Source: Rhizobiaceae bacterium
Lineage (GTDB): Bacteria; Pseudomonadota; Alphaproteobacteria; Rhizobiales; Rhizobiaceae
DNA: 41,213 bases
NCBI GenBank assembly: GCA_019635775.1
Contig: JAHBYU010000023.1
Coordinates: 1-41,213, forward strand
Direction of reading: 5' to 3'
In this document: positions 32,099 through 41,194 of the stretch, piece after piece
Numbering within the stretch: position 1 is the stretch's first letter
Layout of the letters: each line of letters begins with the position of its first letter
Notes under the pieces: generated by a model
What the model was told of the DNA's origin: nothing
What the model saw: only the letters and a program-made list of their open reading frames with translations
The model's database searches: none
Program-made: the position numbers and the translations under genes

Positions 32099-32113
32099 GG
32101 TGGTCAGACCACC
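32099..32113. promoter_or_regulatory. 15-nt palindrome in trcR leader
   Basis: GGTGGTC-A-GACCACC is perfectly symmetrical, about 40 nt before the trcR start and downstream of its -10 box; a smaller CCGTC-GCG-GACGG hairpin (32088-32100) abuts it. Candidate operator or leader structure. Confidence 0.45.
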
Positions 32114-32132
32114 AATTTCGGAAATCGCGGGC

Positions 32133-32161
32133 TATATAACGATTTTCCTCACGCAGGGCAA
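32133..32161 (-). promoter_or_regulatory. Sigma-70-type promoter of trcR
   Basis: On the minus strand, TTGCCC (32161-32156), 17-nt spacer, TATATA (32138-32133). Predicts a leader of about 65 nt. Confidence 0.65.
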
Positions 32162-32203
32162 GAATCTTCGGCGGCTGGCGGGTTTCGCGGGGGCTGGCTG
32201 GAT

Positions 32204-32232
32204 TTGTCACCCAACTGTCACGCGCCCGTCAT
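32204..32232 (+). promoter_or_regulatory. Triple PHO-box repeat (PhoB binding site)
   Basis: TTGTCAC-CCAA-CTGTCAC-GCGC-CCGTCAT: three 7-mers at an exact 11-bp period, matching the PHO box CTGTCAT-N4-CTGTCAT. It ends 58 nt before the phytase-like esterase start, so phosphate-starvation control is likely. Confidence 0.75.
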
Positions 32233-32290
32233 CGCAATGAAATGTCGCCGTCCCAAAGCATGGCGGCTTCATTTTCACGGAGACGCTGCC

Positions 32291-34489
32291 ATGCCGCGCC
32301 AATCGACCCTTGTTGCCTTTACGGCCATCCTGACCGCTTCCGTGTCGCAGCCCGCACAAGCCGACCTGATGTTCAACGGCATCGCGACCTTTGCTGTGGC
32401 CGACAACCTGCCGGCCGATGTCGAAGGAAGCACGGAAACATCGTCGGAAATCATCGCGGCCAGCGAGGACGGGATGACGCTGGTCTATTCAGACAGCCCG
32501 CTCGGCGCAGTCGGCTTCGTCGATATAACTGAGCCAAAGGCACCTAAGGCCGGTGGCGTCGTCAGGGTCAAAGGCGAGCCCACCTCGCTTGCGATTTCCG
32601 GCAACAAGGTGCTTGCCGCAATCAACACTTCGGAAAGCTATGCCAATCCGTCCGGCAACCTCACCATGATCGACATGACGTCTCGCGCCATCGAAGGCAC
32701 ATGCGATCTGGGTGGACAGCCGGACTCCTTGGCGATCAGCGTCGACAAGAGCTTCCTCGCCATATCAATCGAAAACGAGCGTGACGAGGACGTCAATGAC
32801 GGCGCGCTGCCGCAGATGCCGGCCGGTAACCTGAAGATCGTCCCGCTTACCGCCGGAGTTCCTGACTGTACCGCAGTCAGGACGATCGACCTGAACGGCA
32901 TCGCGACTGTTGCGCCCGAAGATCCCGAACCGGAGTTCGTCGACATCAACAGCATTGGCGAGATCGTCGTCACGCTGCAGGAAAACAACCACATAGCGGT
33001 CGTGGACGGGAAGACGGGTGCGATCGTCTCCCATTTCCCGGCCGGCAGCGTGACGCTGGGAAACGTCGACACCAGGAAGGACGGCAGGCTCTCCTTTAAC
33101 GGCCGGATGGAGGATGCGCCACGCGAACCGGACTCGGTGAAGTGGCTGGACGATGACCGTTTCATCATTGCCAACGAAGGCGACTGGAAAGGTGGGGCGC
33201 GCGGCTTCACCATCTTTTCGAAGGCAGGCGAGGTTCTCTACGAATCAGGGGCTTCGTTTGAGCATGAAGTCGCCAATCTCGGCCACTATCCGGAGCACCG
33301 CAACAAGAAGGGGGTCGAGCCCGAGGGACTCGGCACAGGCGTTTTCGGCGAAGACAAGCTTATCTTCCTCGGCTCGGAGCGAAGCTCCGTCGTTGGCGTC
33401 TACAAGGATACCGGAACGAAACCCCAATTGCTTCAGATGCTACCGTCGGGCATCGGACCCGAAGGGCTGATCGCTATCCCGTCGCGCAACCTGTTCGTCA
33501 CGGCCAACGAGACCGACCTTGTCGAAGACGGGGGAGCCCGTTCACACGTCATGATCTACGAGCGCTCAGAAAGCCCGGCGACCTATCCGACGATCACGGC
33601 CAAGCTCACAACCGAGGGCGTACCGTTGGGTTGGGGAGCGCTCGGCGCTCTCGCCGCGGGCGAGCGGCCAGGGCAGCTGTTTGCGGCATCCGACTCCGTC
33701 TATTCGGCACAGCCCGCGATATTCTCCATAGACGCAACGCAGACGCCTGCCGTGATCACCGCCAAGACGGTCATCACGCGCAATGGCGATCCTGCCCAGA
33801 AGATGGATATCGAAGGCATTACGACGGACGGTGGTGGCGGCTTCTGGATCGCCAATGAGGGCGACGCCGCAAAGCTCGTTCCCCACGCCATCATGCGTGT
33901 CGACGACAAGGGCGAGATCAGGCAGGAGATCGGATTGCCGACCGAACTCCTAGCCGGCCAGACCAGGTTCGGGATGGAGGGCATCGCCACCGTCCGCGAG
34001 GGTGACGACCTGATGCTGGTCATGGCGATGCAGCGCGAATGGGGCGACGATCCGAAAGGCTTCGTCAAGCTTCTCGCTTACAAGCCGAACGACAAGCAGT
34101 GGTCGGCCATGCGCTATCCGCTGGAGACGCCCGAAAAGGGATGGATCGGTCTTTCCGAGATAACCGCCCATGACGGCAAGCTATATGTCATCGAGCGCGA
34201 CAACCAGATCGGCGACACTGCGAAGGTCAAGCGTCTCTATACGGTCTCGCTCGACGCTTTCAGACCCGCAGCGCTCGGCGACGAACTGCCCGTGGCCGAG
34301 AAGACACTTGTTCGCGACCTTCTGCCAGATTTGAAGTCGGCCACGAACGGCTATGTCGTCGACAAGATGGAGGGCTTCGCAATCGATGCGAATGGCGACG
34401 CCTATGTCGTTACGGATAATGACGGCGTCGACGATTCCTCCGGGGAGACGCTGTTCCTGCGTCTTGGTAACGTCAAGGCGATCAACTGA
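32291..34489 (+). CDS. Exported phytase-like esterase (esterase-like activity of phytase family)
   Basis: Encodes 732 residues from the ATG at 32291, which opens a signal peptide (MPRQSTLVAFTAILTASVSQPAQA); an ATG at 32237 is upstream in frame. Mature part 1 (about 30-470) is a beta-propeller-like region (GVVRVKGEPTSLAISG, GQPDSLAISVDKSFLAISIENERD, EPDSVKWLDDDRFIIANEGDWKGG, EGLGTGVFGEDKLIFLGSERSS). Part 2 (about 475-732) is the esterase-like-phytase domain (KMDIEGITTDGGGGFWIANEG, RFGMEGIATVREGDDLMLVMAMQREW, MEGFAIDANGDAYVVTDNDGVDDSSGETLFLRLG). Repeated Asp/Glu/Asn suggest Ca2+ sites. The PHO boxes upstream point to phosphate scavenging in the periplasm. True substrate unknown. Confidence 0.87.
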   Translation: MPRQSTLVAFTAILTASVSQPAQADLMFNGIATFAVADNLPADVEGSTETSSEIIAASEDGMTLVYSDSPLGAVGFVDITEPKAPKAGGVVRVKGEPTSLAISGNKVLAAINTSESYANPSGNLTMIDMTSRAIEGTCDLGGQPDSLAISVDKSFLAISIENERDEDVNDGALPQMPAGNLKIVPLTAGVPDCTAVRTIDLNGIATVAPEDPEPEFVDINSIGEIVVTLQENNHIAVVDGKTGAIVSHFPAGSVTLGNVDTRKDGRLSFNGRMEDAPREPDSVKWLDDDRFIIANEGDWKGGARGFTIFSKAGEVLYESGASFEHEVANLGHYPEHRNKKGVEPEGLGTGVFGEDKLIFLGSERSSVVGVYKDTGTKPQLLQMLPSGIGPEGLIAIPSRNLFVTANETDLVEDGGARSHVMIYERSESPATYPTITAKLTTEGVPLGWGALGALAAGERPGQLFAASDSVYSAQPAIFSIDATQTPAVITAKTVITRNGDPAQKMDIEGITTDGGGGFWIANEGDAAKLVPHAIMRVDDKGEIRQEIGLPTELLAGQTRFGMEGIATVREGDDLMLVMAMQREWGDDPKGFVKLLAYKPNDKQWSAMRYPLETPEKGWIGLSEITAHDGKLYVIERDNQIGDTAKVKRLYTVSLDAFRPAALGDELPVAEKTLVRDLLPDLKSATNGYVVDKMEGFAIDANGDAYVVTDNDGVDDSSGETLFLRLGNVKAIN

Positions 34490-34590
34490 GAGCCGCCACG
34501 GCCGGCCTCGCCGCAGGCCAATCCAGCAGAGGTGAGGCAAGCTTCGCGCCGCGAGTTCCGAAAGCCATGCACTGCGGCACAGGGCCGCAG

Positions 34591-35184
34591 TCAGCGCCGA
34601 ACTTCAAGCACGGTGCGGTCTGACAGAAGGGGCAGAAGTCTGGCCATCACCCTCTCCGTTACCGCCACGCACCCTTGCGTCGGTGTGAACCCGGGGCGCG
34701 CGAGATGGAAGAAAATCGCGCTTCCCCTGCCAATTCGGCGCGCCGAGATGTTCCAGTCCATCACGATGCAATAGTCGTAGAGCCGGTCGTCCCGGCGCAT
34801 CGTCTCGTGGCTTGCTCCATAAGGAATCCTGACCGGACGGTTGTAGTTGCGATCCATAGGCACCTCGCACCACCCAAGATCGGCCGCGATCGGCTGCATG
34901 CGCAGGCGCGTCCGCCGACCAGAGACGTGATCGGCACGGAAATAGCCGGACAGCAGGCGCATGCGCGCCAACGGCGTGGCGCCATCACCTTCGCGCTTGT
35001 TCGCGGAGATGCCACCCCTCCCCAAGGCACAGGGAAACACAACATTGCCGGCGACGAGCAGTCCCTGGGACTGATTGCCCGGCCGTGCCCTTACGGTAAG
35101 GGATGCAAGTCCCTTTCCTGCACGGGACCGGTATTTTGCATTGCCGGACTTACACTTATGTTTTTTCCTGTATGATCCCTGCAC
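34591..35184 (-). CDS. L,D-transpeptidase (YkuD family)
   Basis: Encodes 197 residues if begun at the GTG at 35184, the only start in frame; relatives usually begin close to SLTVRARPGNQSQG, near residue 28, so the true start is uncertain. The catalytic motif FFHLARPGFTPTQGCVAV has the His and Cys of YkuD enzymes, which make 3-3 crosslinks in peptidoglycan or attach proteins to it. FPCALGRGGISANKREGDGATPLARMRLL is the typical early segment. No signal peptide is seen. Divergent from the response-regulator gene. Confidence 0.85.
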   Translation of the reverse strand: MQGSYRKKHKCKSGNAKYRSRAGKGLASLTVRARPGNQSQGLLVAGNVVFPCALGRGGISANKREGDGATPLARMRLLSGYFRADHVSGRRTRLRMQPIAADLGWCEVPMDRNYNRPVRIPYGASHETMRRDDRLYDYCIVMDWNISARRIGRGSAIFFHLARPGFTPTQGCVAVTERVMARLLPLLSDRTVLEVRR

Positions 35185-35278
35185 GACAAATCACCCGACC
35201 TGCACGACAGACGTTCCGCACAAACAGTCGTCCGGGTCAACCTGCTAACCGGCCTTCGGCCCCTGAACGGACTGAAGA

Positions 35279-35962
35279 ATGACCTCACGGACGCTTCTTA
35301 TTGTAGATGACGACGACGATCTGCGCTCGACGCTCGTAGAGCAACTATCGCTCTACGAGGAGTTCGAGGTGCTGGAAGAAGCCAATGCAACCAAAGGCAT
35401 AGCAGCCGCACGCGCGGGCGTCGTAGACCTGCTGATCATGGATGTGGGGCTTCCGGACATGGATGGACGGGAAGCCGTGAAGCTGCTGCGCAAGGGCGGC
35501 TACAAGGCGCCTATCATCATGCTCACGGGCCACGACACCGATTCCGACACCATTCTGGGCCTTGAGGCCGGAGCAAACGACTATGTGACCAAGCCGTTCC
35601 GCTTCGCGGTGCTGCTCGCCCGTATTCGCGCCCAGTTGCGCCAGCACGAACAGAGCGAGGACGCGACGTTCACCGTCGGCCCGTATACGTTCAAGCCCTC
35701 CCAGAAACTGCTTGTCGACCAGCGCGGAAGCAAGGTTAGGCTGACCGAGAAGGAAGCATCGATCATCAAGTACCTCTATCGTGCCGACCAGAAGGTCGTG
35801 ACGCGCGACATCCTGCTGGAGGAGGTCTGGGGCTACAATTCGGGCGTGACGACCCATACGCTCGAGACCCATGTTTACCGCTTGCGGCAGAAGATCGAGC
35901 GCGATCCTTCCAATGCCGAAATTCTTGTGACAGAAAGCGGCGGATACAAACTCGTTCCCTAG
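35279..35962 (+). CDS. OmpR/PhoB-type response regulator
   Basis: Encodes 227 residues. The receiver domain has acidic pocket IVDDDDDL, phosphoacceptor Asp55 in LLIMDVGLPDMDG, Thr83 (MLTGHD) and Lys105 (YVTKPF). The C-terminal winged helix (about 130-227) shows RLTEKEASIIKYLYRADQKVVTRDILLEEVWGY, HTLETHVYRLRQKIE and the final ESGGYKLVP. It regulates promoters after phosphorylation by an unseen kinase. The 80-nt gap to the cyclic-nucleotide-binding protein gene suggests co-transcription. No histidine kinase gene is adjacent, so it is an orphan here. Confidence 0.93.
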   Translation: MTSRTLLIVDDDDDLRSTLVEQLSLYEEFEVLEEANATKGIAAARAGVVDLLIMDVGLPDMDGREAVKLLRKGGYKAPIIMLTGHDTDSDTILGLEAGANDYVTKPFRFAVLLARIRAQLRQHEQSEDATFTVGPYTFKPSQKLLVDQRGSKVRLTEKEASIIKYLYRADQKVVTRDILLEEVWGYNSGVTTHTLETHVYRLRQKIERDPSNAEILVTESGGYKLVP

Positions 35963-36042
35963 CGGCAGGATCTGGTGTCCTTGTCACGGAGAGGTAGGGA
36001 AGCATCGCAGGAGGAGCGCCGGACTGGGTTTCAGGGGACATC

Positions 36043-36510
36043 ATGGCGCTGGATGATCACATCCGCATACTGTCCGGCGTGAGGCTTTTCGAAGGCTTCT
36101 CGCTCGAACAGCTGCGTCTGCTCGCCTTCGGCGCCGAGGCGATGCGCCTTCCTGCCGGCAAACGGCTTTACCTCGAGGATGACGACGCCGACTCAGCCTA
36201 TATCGTGCTGCGTGGCAACATCCGCCTGTTTCGGGAGCATGACGGCCAGAACATCGAGATCAGCGTTGCGGATTCAGGCTCGGTGCTGGGCGAAATGGCG
36301 CTGATCGCCGACACGAAGCGGATGACCAGCGCAGAAGCCGCCACCGACTCCGAAATCCTGCGCATCAACCGCTCCATGTTCCGCCGCATACTGGAAGAAT
36401 TTCCCGACACTGCGGAAAAGCTGCGCTCGCAGATCATCGAGGACCTCCAGACCCTGATCAGGCGCATCGAGCAGGTCGGCGAAAGACTGGGCTACCCACC
36501 GGAAAGCTAG
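36043..36510 (+). CDS. Stand-alone cyclic-nucleotide-binding-domain protein
   Basis: Encodes 155 residues. FEGFSLEQLRLLAFGAEAMRLPAGKRLYLEDDDADSAYIVLRGNIRLF, then SGSVLGEMALIADTKRMTSAEAATDSEILRINRSMF is the Crp-type beta-roll, with the phosphate-binding cassette (GEMALIADTKRMTSA) conserved including an Arg. A C-terminal helix bundle (FPDTAEKLRSQIIEDLQTLIRRIEQV) replaces the usual DNA-binding domain, so it probably acts by protein contact. In line with the response regulator; a joint signalling role is inferred. Confidence 0.85.
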   Translation: MALDDHIRILSGVRLFEGFSLEQLRLLAFGAEAMRLPAGKRLYLEDDDADSAYIVLRGNIRLFREHDGQNIEISVADSGSVLGEMALIADTKRMTSAEAATDSEILRINRSMFRRILEEFPDTAEKLRSQIIEDLQTLIRRIEQVGERLGYPPES

Positions 36511-36534
36511 GCAAGTTTTAGCGGCCATCAGCTC

Positions 36535-37338
36535 TTACAGGTCAAACCTGGCAATGACGGGGACATGGTCAGACGGCCTTTCCCAGCCACGCGCGTCGCG
36601 CAGTATCTCTATCCCCCTTAGGCCTTCAACAAGATTGTCGGAGGACCAGACATGGTCAAGCCTTCGCCCCCGGTTGGAGGCGGCCCAGTCTGCCGCACGG
36701 TAGCTCCACCACGTATAGAGCTTCTGATCGGGCGGAACGTTCAACCGCATCAGGTCGACCCATCCGCCCGCCTTGCGCATCGCCTCGAAGCTCTCGGTCT
36801 CGACTGGGGTGTGGCTGACGACGTTGAGCAGCTGCTTGTGGGACCAGACGTCATGCTCCAGCGGCGCGATATTCAGGTCGCCTACGAGTATGGACCCGGA
36901 CGAGACGTCCTGCTCCGCACGGATAGCGTTCATTTCGGAAACGAAATCAAGCTTGTGCCGGAACTTGGCGTTGATGACCGGGTCAGGCTCGTCGCCGCCG
37001 GCGGGCACGTAGAAATTGTGCAGGAGCAGGGAATGTGAGCCTGCATCGACACGCACCGATATGTGGCGGCTGTCGGGAATATCGCAAAAGCGGCGACGCT
37101 CCACGATCTGGATTGGCAGGCGCGAGATCGTCGCGACGCCATGATAGCCTTTCTGACCATGTATTTCGATATGCCGGTAACCCAGCGCATGAAAGCGTTC
37201 GAGAGGGAACAGGTCGTCAGGGCATTTTGTTTCCTGCAGGCAGACCACGTCAGGCGCGTGTTCGAGAATCAGGCGTTCCACAAGTGGCAGGCGAAGCCTG
37301 ACCGAATTTATGTTCCAGGTGGCGATGGAGAAGGGCAT
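36535..37338 (-). CDS. xth: Exodeoxyribonuclease III (xth)
   Basis: Encodes 267 residues from the ATG of MPFSIATWNINSVRLRL; the frame above is not used. It acts as AP endonuclease and 3'-5' exonuclease in base-excision repair. Typical residues are in ATWNINSVR, VVCLQETKCPDD (metal-binding Glu), GYHGVATISR, ILVGDLNIAP, WWSYRAADWAASNRGRRLDHVW and the last SDHVPVIARF. Minus-strand, following lolA after a 10-bp terminator (37394-37417). Confidence 0.95.
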   Translation of the reverse strand: MPFSIATWNINSVRLRLPLVERLILEHAPDVVCLQETKCPDDLFPLERFHALGYRHIEIHGQKGYHGVATISRLPIQIVERRRFCDIPDSRHISVRVDAGSHSLLLHNFYVPAGGDEPDPVINAKFRHKLDFVSEMNAIRAEQDVSSGSILVGDLNIAPLEHDVWSHKQLLNVVSHTPVETESFEAMRKAGGWVDLMRLNVPPDQKLYTWWSYRAADWAASNRGRRLDHVWSSDNLVEGLRGIEILRDARGWERPSDHVPVIARFDL

Positions 37339-37393
37339 GGCAGGTCCGGCGGGAATCGAAGCGCGGAACCTGCCAGCATGACCACGAAACAGC

Positions 37394-37420
37394 AAGGCCG
37401 CGAACGATCGCGGCCTTTGT
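37394..37420. terminator. Terminator between lolA and xth
   Basis: AAGGCCGCGA-ACGA-TCGCGGCCTT, a perfect 10-bp stem with A/T ends. It would end lolA transcripts on the minus strand before xth. Confidence 0.7.
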
Positions 37421-37449
37421 CAGTTCGGTGTCGGCTCGTGCGCGAAAAA

Positions 37450-38133
37450 CTACCGGTTGTTGTTGTTGGCGCCCGGCTTGTTCAGCTTGTAATTTCGCTT
37501 GTAATCCACCTCGAACAGCGCTTGATCGATCTTCACGCCTTCCTGGACGTTGAAGATCATGACGGTTGTGTCCTTGCCCTGCGGGTCGCGGATGGTCCAC
37601 TGACGCAGTTCGTAGGACTTGGGATCGAACATCAGAGTGATCGTCGAGTTGCCAAAAAACTGGCGGTCGGCGAGTTCTATCGTCGTGAGATCATCCTCCT
37701 CGCGAACGCTTTTGACGCGCTTGCCCGAAAGATCGATGCGCTCGTCCAGGAGCAGCTTCAGCGGCGTCTTAGATAGAGGATAGAGATCCATCGTGTTCAG
37801 CTTCGTGTTGTCGATGACGACGGACTTGCCGTCGGAAATCACACGGTAGCCTGACGGCGGCTCGTAGTTGAACCGAAGCTTGCCGGGGCGCTGGATGAAG
37901 AATTTGCCGCCTGTCTGTTCGCCGCGCGGGCCAAACTGGACGAATTCGCCCTGCATCGTCGCAACCTTCGAGAAGTGATTGGCGATCTTCTGTGCGGTGT
38001 CGGACGCCGCAGCGGCGCGTCCTACGAGGTCGAGGCCTGGCATCGCCGTTAGTGCCGCCATGCCGACGGCGCCGATGCCGAGGCGGATCAGGCCTCGCCG
38101 GGTGATCATGTTTGCGGGTGAACGGGTTTTCAT
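37450..38133 (-). CDS. lolA: Outer-membrane lipoprotein carrier protein LolA-like
   Basis: Encodes 227 residues from the ATG at 38133; GTG at 38145 and ATG at 38109 are alternatives. LolA carries lipoproteins across the periplasm. Signal: TRRGLIRLGIGAVGMAALTAMPGLDL...AAAA, with an N-terminal RR pair typical of twin-arginine leaders. The mature fold shows HFSKVATMQGEFVQFGPRGEQTGGKFFIQRPGKLRFNYEPPSGY, IADG-type VISDGKSVVIDNTKLN and TTIELADRQFFGNSTITLMFDPKSYELRQWTIRDPQGKDTTVMIF. Between ftsK and xth, the order seen widely in Rhizobiales. Confidence 0.88.
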   Translation of the reverse strand: MKTRSPANMITRRGLIRLGIGAVGMAALTAMPGLDLVGRAAAASDTAQKIANHFSKVATMQGEFVQFGPRGEQTGGKFFIQRPGKLRFNYEPPSGYRVISDGKSVVIDNTKLNTMDLYPLSKTPLKLLLDERIDLSGKRVKSVREEDDLTTIELADRQFFGNSTITLMFDPKSYELRQWTIRDPQGKDTTVMIFNVQEGVKIDQALFEVDYKRNYKLNKPGANNNNR

Positions 38134-38273
38134 GCCGGTCGTCACTTTCGTCTTGTTCGTCTTGCTCGATGTCGCTTAGGTACTTAGTGGGGCCTAAGTT
38201 TGGCAGCGTAGGGACGCCCTGAAACCCGTTACATAGGGCGAAGTTCCCGAAATTGCGCGTAATCAGCCTGGCG

Positions 38274-40955
38274 CTAGAGCTTGTCCTCCTCGGTCGGCAC
38301 GAGGATCTCGCGCTTCCCGGCATGATTCGCCGGTCCCACGATGCCTTCCTTTTCCATCTTCTCGATTATGGAGGCCGCCCGGTTGTAGCCAATCCCGAGA
38401 CGGCGCTGGATATAGCTTGTCGACGCCTTGCCGTCGCGCAGCACCACGGCAACGGCCTGGTCGTACGGGTCGTCGGACTCCTCGAATACCCCGGCAGCAC
38501 CACCGCCACCCTTGCCCGAAGGCTCTCCGTCCTCGTCTTCCTCGTCGTCCTCCGTGATGGCGTCGAGATATTCCGGCACGCCCTGCAGCTTGAGATGCGC
38601 GACGACCTTCTCCACCTCGTCATCCGACACAAACGGCCCGTGAACGCGCTGGATGCGTCCGCCGCCGGCCATGTAGAGCATGTCGCCCATGCCGAGCAGC
38701 TGTTCGGCGCCCTGTTCGCCAAGGATGGTACGGCTGTCGATCTTGGAGGTGACCTGGAACGACATGCGGGTCGGGAAGTTCGCCTTGATGGTACCCGTAA
38801 TGACGTCCACCGACGGACGCTGCGTGGCCATAATGACGTGGATGCCGGCAGCGCGCGCCATCTGTGCAAGACGCTGCACCGCACCTTCGATATCCTTGCC
38901 CGCGACCATCATGAGATCGGCCATCTCGTCGATGATGACGACGATATAGGGCATGGCCTCGAGGTCCATTTCCTCCGTCTCGTAGATCGCCTCGCCGGTC
39001 TCGCGGTCGAAACCGGTCTGCACGGTTCGGGAAATGCGCTCGCCCTTCTTTTCGGCCTGCGCCACACGCGCGTTGAAGCCATCGATGTTGCGCACGCCGA
39101 CCTTCGACATCTTGCGGTAGCGGTCTTCCATCTCGCGTACGGTCCACTTCAGGGCCACGACCGCCTTCTTCGGGTCCGTGACGACTGGCGTCAGCAGGTG
39201 CGGGATGCCGTCATAGACGGAGAGCTCGAGCATCTTCGGATCAATCATGATCAGGCGACATTCGGCCGGCGTCATCCTGTACAACAGCGACAGGATCATA
39301 GTGTTGATGGCGACGGACTTGCCGGAGCCGGTAGTGCCCGCGACGAGCACGTGGGGCATCTTTGCGATGTCGACGATCACCGACTCGCCATTGATCGACT
39401 TGCCGAGCGCAAGCGCAAGCTTGGCCTTGGTTTCCTCGAAATCACGGCTGGCGAGGATCTCACGCAGATAGACCGTCTCGCGCTTGGCGTTGGGCAGCTC
39501 GATGCCGATCGCGTTGCGTCCGGGAACCACGGCGACACGGGCAGCAATCGCGCTCATCGAGCGCGCAATGTCATCGGCAAGCCCGATCACACGGCTCGAC
39601 TTGATGCCCGGCGCGGGTTCCAGTTCGTAGAGGGTGACGACCGGGCCGGGCCGGACATGGATGATTTCGCCCTTGACGCCAAAGTCCTCGAGCACGCCCT
39701 CCAGCAGTCGGGCGTTCTGCTCCAGCGCATCCTTGGACAGCGTCGTGTCGCGCACGATGTTCTTTGGTTCGGCCAGGAAATGCAGGGTCGGCATCTCGAA
39801 TGTGTCGGAGCCAATCAGCGAGGTCTGTGCTTCGCGCTGCGTGCGCGAACCGGGCTTCGGCCGCGGGGCCGGCGCCTCGACCCTTGTCGCGGCATCCGAC
39901 CTGAATTGCCGCACGACAGCCGAGGACTGGACGTTCCTGGGCGCTTCGGCCTCGATCTCGAGATCCGTATCATCGTCGACAAATTCGTCGGTGTCGACGG
40001 GATCGACCGCGGCACCTCTGTCCGACACCATCGCGGCAAAGAATTCCGGCTCCACCCTTGCCCGGCCGCCCGCGCTGAAATGCGCCTCCGCAAGTTCGGC
40101 CTTCTCGACTCGCTCTGCCGCAGCGCGCCAGCCGCCTGCGCGTTCCGTCTCGAATTCGTACTCGTCGCTGCGGCGATACCTGGCTGCCATCCGGCGAAGG
40201 AATGCACGACCCGACAACCACCAGTGAGCGATTGCGCCAAGCGCCAGCACACCGCCGCTTTCGCCCTCATCCTCCTCATCGAAGCCCGCTTCTTCCTCTA
40301 CAGGCTTGCGCTTCGGTTTCGTCGGTACAAGCACCGCGAAACCATTCTTTCGCGCGGTGAGGCCCGATCCATAGGCGAAGAGATAGGTAGCCGGCACAAT
40401 GAAGACGATCGCGAGCAACGTGGCAAGAAAACCGCCCGGATAGCCGCCCCCTGTGAAGAGTGCGGGAATCTTCAGCACCATGTCGCCAAACACGCCCCCC
40501 AACCCCGTCGGCAATGGCCAGGTCTGTGGCGGTGTCGCACACCCTGCAATGGCTGCGAACAGCAACGCCGCGCCAAACCATGCTGCGGCACGTTTTGGCA
40601 TCGTGTCGACGCCCCGCGCGGTGACGAAAAAGAAGCCCCAGATGACCGCTGGAACGAGCGCTGCGACAGAAGACAGGCCGAAAAATTGCATTGCGAGATC
40701 GGCAAAGATGGCTCCCGGATATCCCATCGCATTCGTGACGGTGGCATCCGTTGCGTGGCTGAAGCTCGGATCGGCGACGTTCCATGTGCCCAGGCTTGCG
40801 AGCGCGAAGGCCACAAAGGCGAACAGTGCCATTCCGATCGCGCGGCCGGCCTGGCGGCGCAGAAATGCCTGAAAGCCGTGCCCGGCATCATCCATTGAAA
40901 GCGGAACCGAAACCCCAGAACGCATGTCGTCCCCATATTCCAAAGCCAGCGCCAT
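38274..40955 (-). CDS. ftsK: DNA translocase FtsK
   Basis: Encodes 893 residues. It couples chromosome segregation to division by pumping DNA at the septum and activating XerCD. Four membrane helices lie in residues about 38-215 ([71 protein letters not shown]), then a long acidic linker, the motor with Walker [13 protein letters not shown] (about 541-552) and [15 protein letters not shown], and the C-terminal gamma domain ([41 protein letters not shown]) that reads KOPS. The start may be 40955 or the ATG at 40925. A CtrA box precedes it. Confidence 0.96.
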   Translation of the reverse strand: MALALEYGDDMRSGVSVPLSMDDAGHGFQAFLRRQAGRAIGMALFAFVAFALASLGTWNVADPSFSHATDATVTNAMGYPGAIFADLAMQFFGLSSVAALVPAVIWGFFFVTARGVDTMPKRAAAWFGAALLFAAIAGCATPPQTWPLPTGLGGVFGDMVLKIPALFTGGGYPGGFLATLLAIVFIVPATYLFAYGSGLTARKNGFAVLVPTKPKRKPVEEEAGFDEEDEGESGGVLALGAIAHWWLSGRAFLRRMAARYRRSDEYEFETERAGGWRAAAERVEKAELAEAHFSAGGRARVEPEFFAAMVSDRGAAVDPVDTDEFVDDDTDLEIEAEAPRNVQSSAVVRQFRSDAATRVEAPAPRPKPGSRTQREAQTSLIGSDTFEMPTLHFLAEPKNIVRDTTLSKDALEQNARLLEGVLEDFGVKGEIIHVRPGPVVTLYELEPAPGIKSSRVIGLADDIARSMSAIAARVAVVPGRNAIGIELPNAKRETVYLREILASRDFEETKAKLALALGKSINGESVIVDIAKMPHVLVAGTTGSGKSVAINTMILSLLYRMTPAECRLIMIDPKMLELSVYDGIPHLLTPVVTDPKKAVVALKWTVREMEDRYRKMSKVGVRNIDGFNARVAQAEKKGERISRTVQTGFDRETGEAIYETEEMDLEAMPYIVVIIDEMADLMMVAGKDIEGAVQRLAQMARAAGIHVIMATQRPSVDVITGTIKANFPTRMSFQVTSKIDSRTILGEQGAEQLLGMGDMLYMAGGGRIQRVHGPFVSDDEVEKVVAHLKLQGVPEYLDAITEDDEEDEDGEPSGKGGGGAAGVFEESDDPYDQAVAVVLRDGKASTSYIQRRLGIGYNRAASIIEKMEKEGIVGPANHAGKREILVPTEEDKL

Positions 40956-41002
40956 GGCCGTACCGCCACAGTAGCTGATCCCGAAAGCCTATCGGCGGGA
41001 GG

Positions 41003-41017
41003 TTAAGGGGTCATTAA
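41003..41017. promoter_or_regulatory. CtrA box upstream of ftsK
   Basis: TTAA-GGGGTCA-TTAA matches the full CtrA motif TTAA-N7-TTAA exactly, 48 nt before the ftsK start on the divergent side. CtrA is the master cell-cycle regulator in this class, and division genes are known targets. Confidence 0.6.
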
Positions 41018-41194
41018 GCATAACGCCCCGACGTCCGACGGCGCGACATGGATATGCCGTCCTTATCGCTGCCTGCCAGGCGCAATTCCCCACAGGCAAA
41101 AGCCCCAGATTTCTGAAACGACTTGTTTACCGCGTCGGTTAATTCGAACGAAACACATACAACTTAAAGATGCCGATGCTGTGACAAACAACCC

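Noticed and set aside
38253-40898. 881-codon open frame on the plus strand opposite ftsK
   Set aside because: Composition is rich in His, Arg and Gly as in antisense frames of GC-rich genes; it lacks a ribosome site and FtsK on the other strand is certain.
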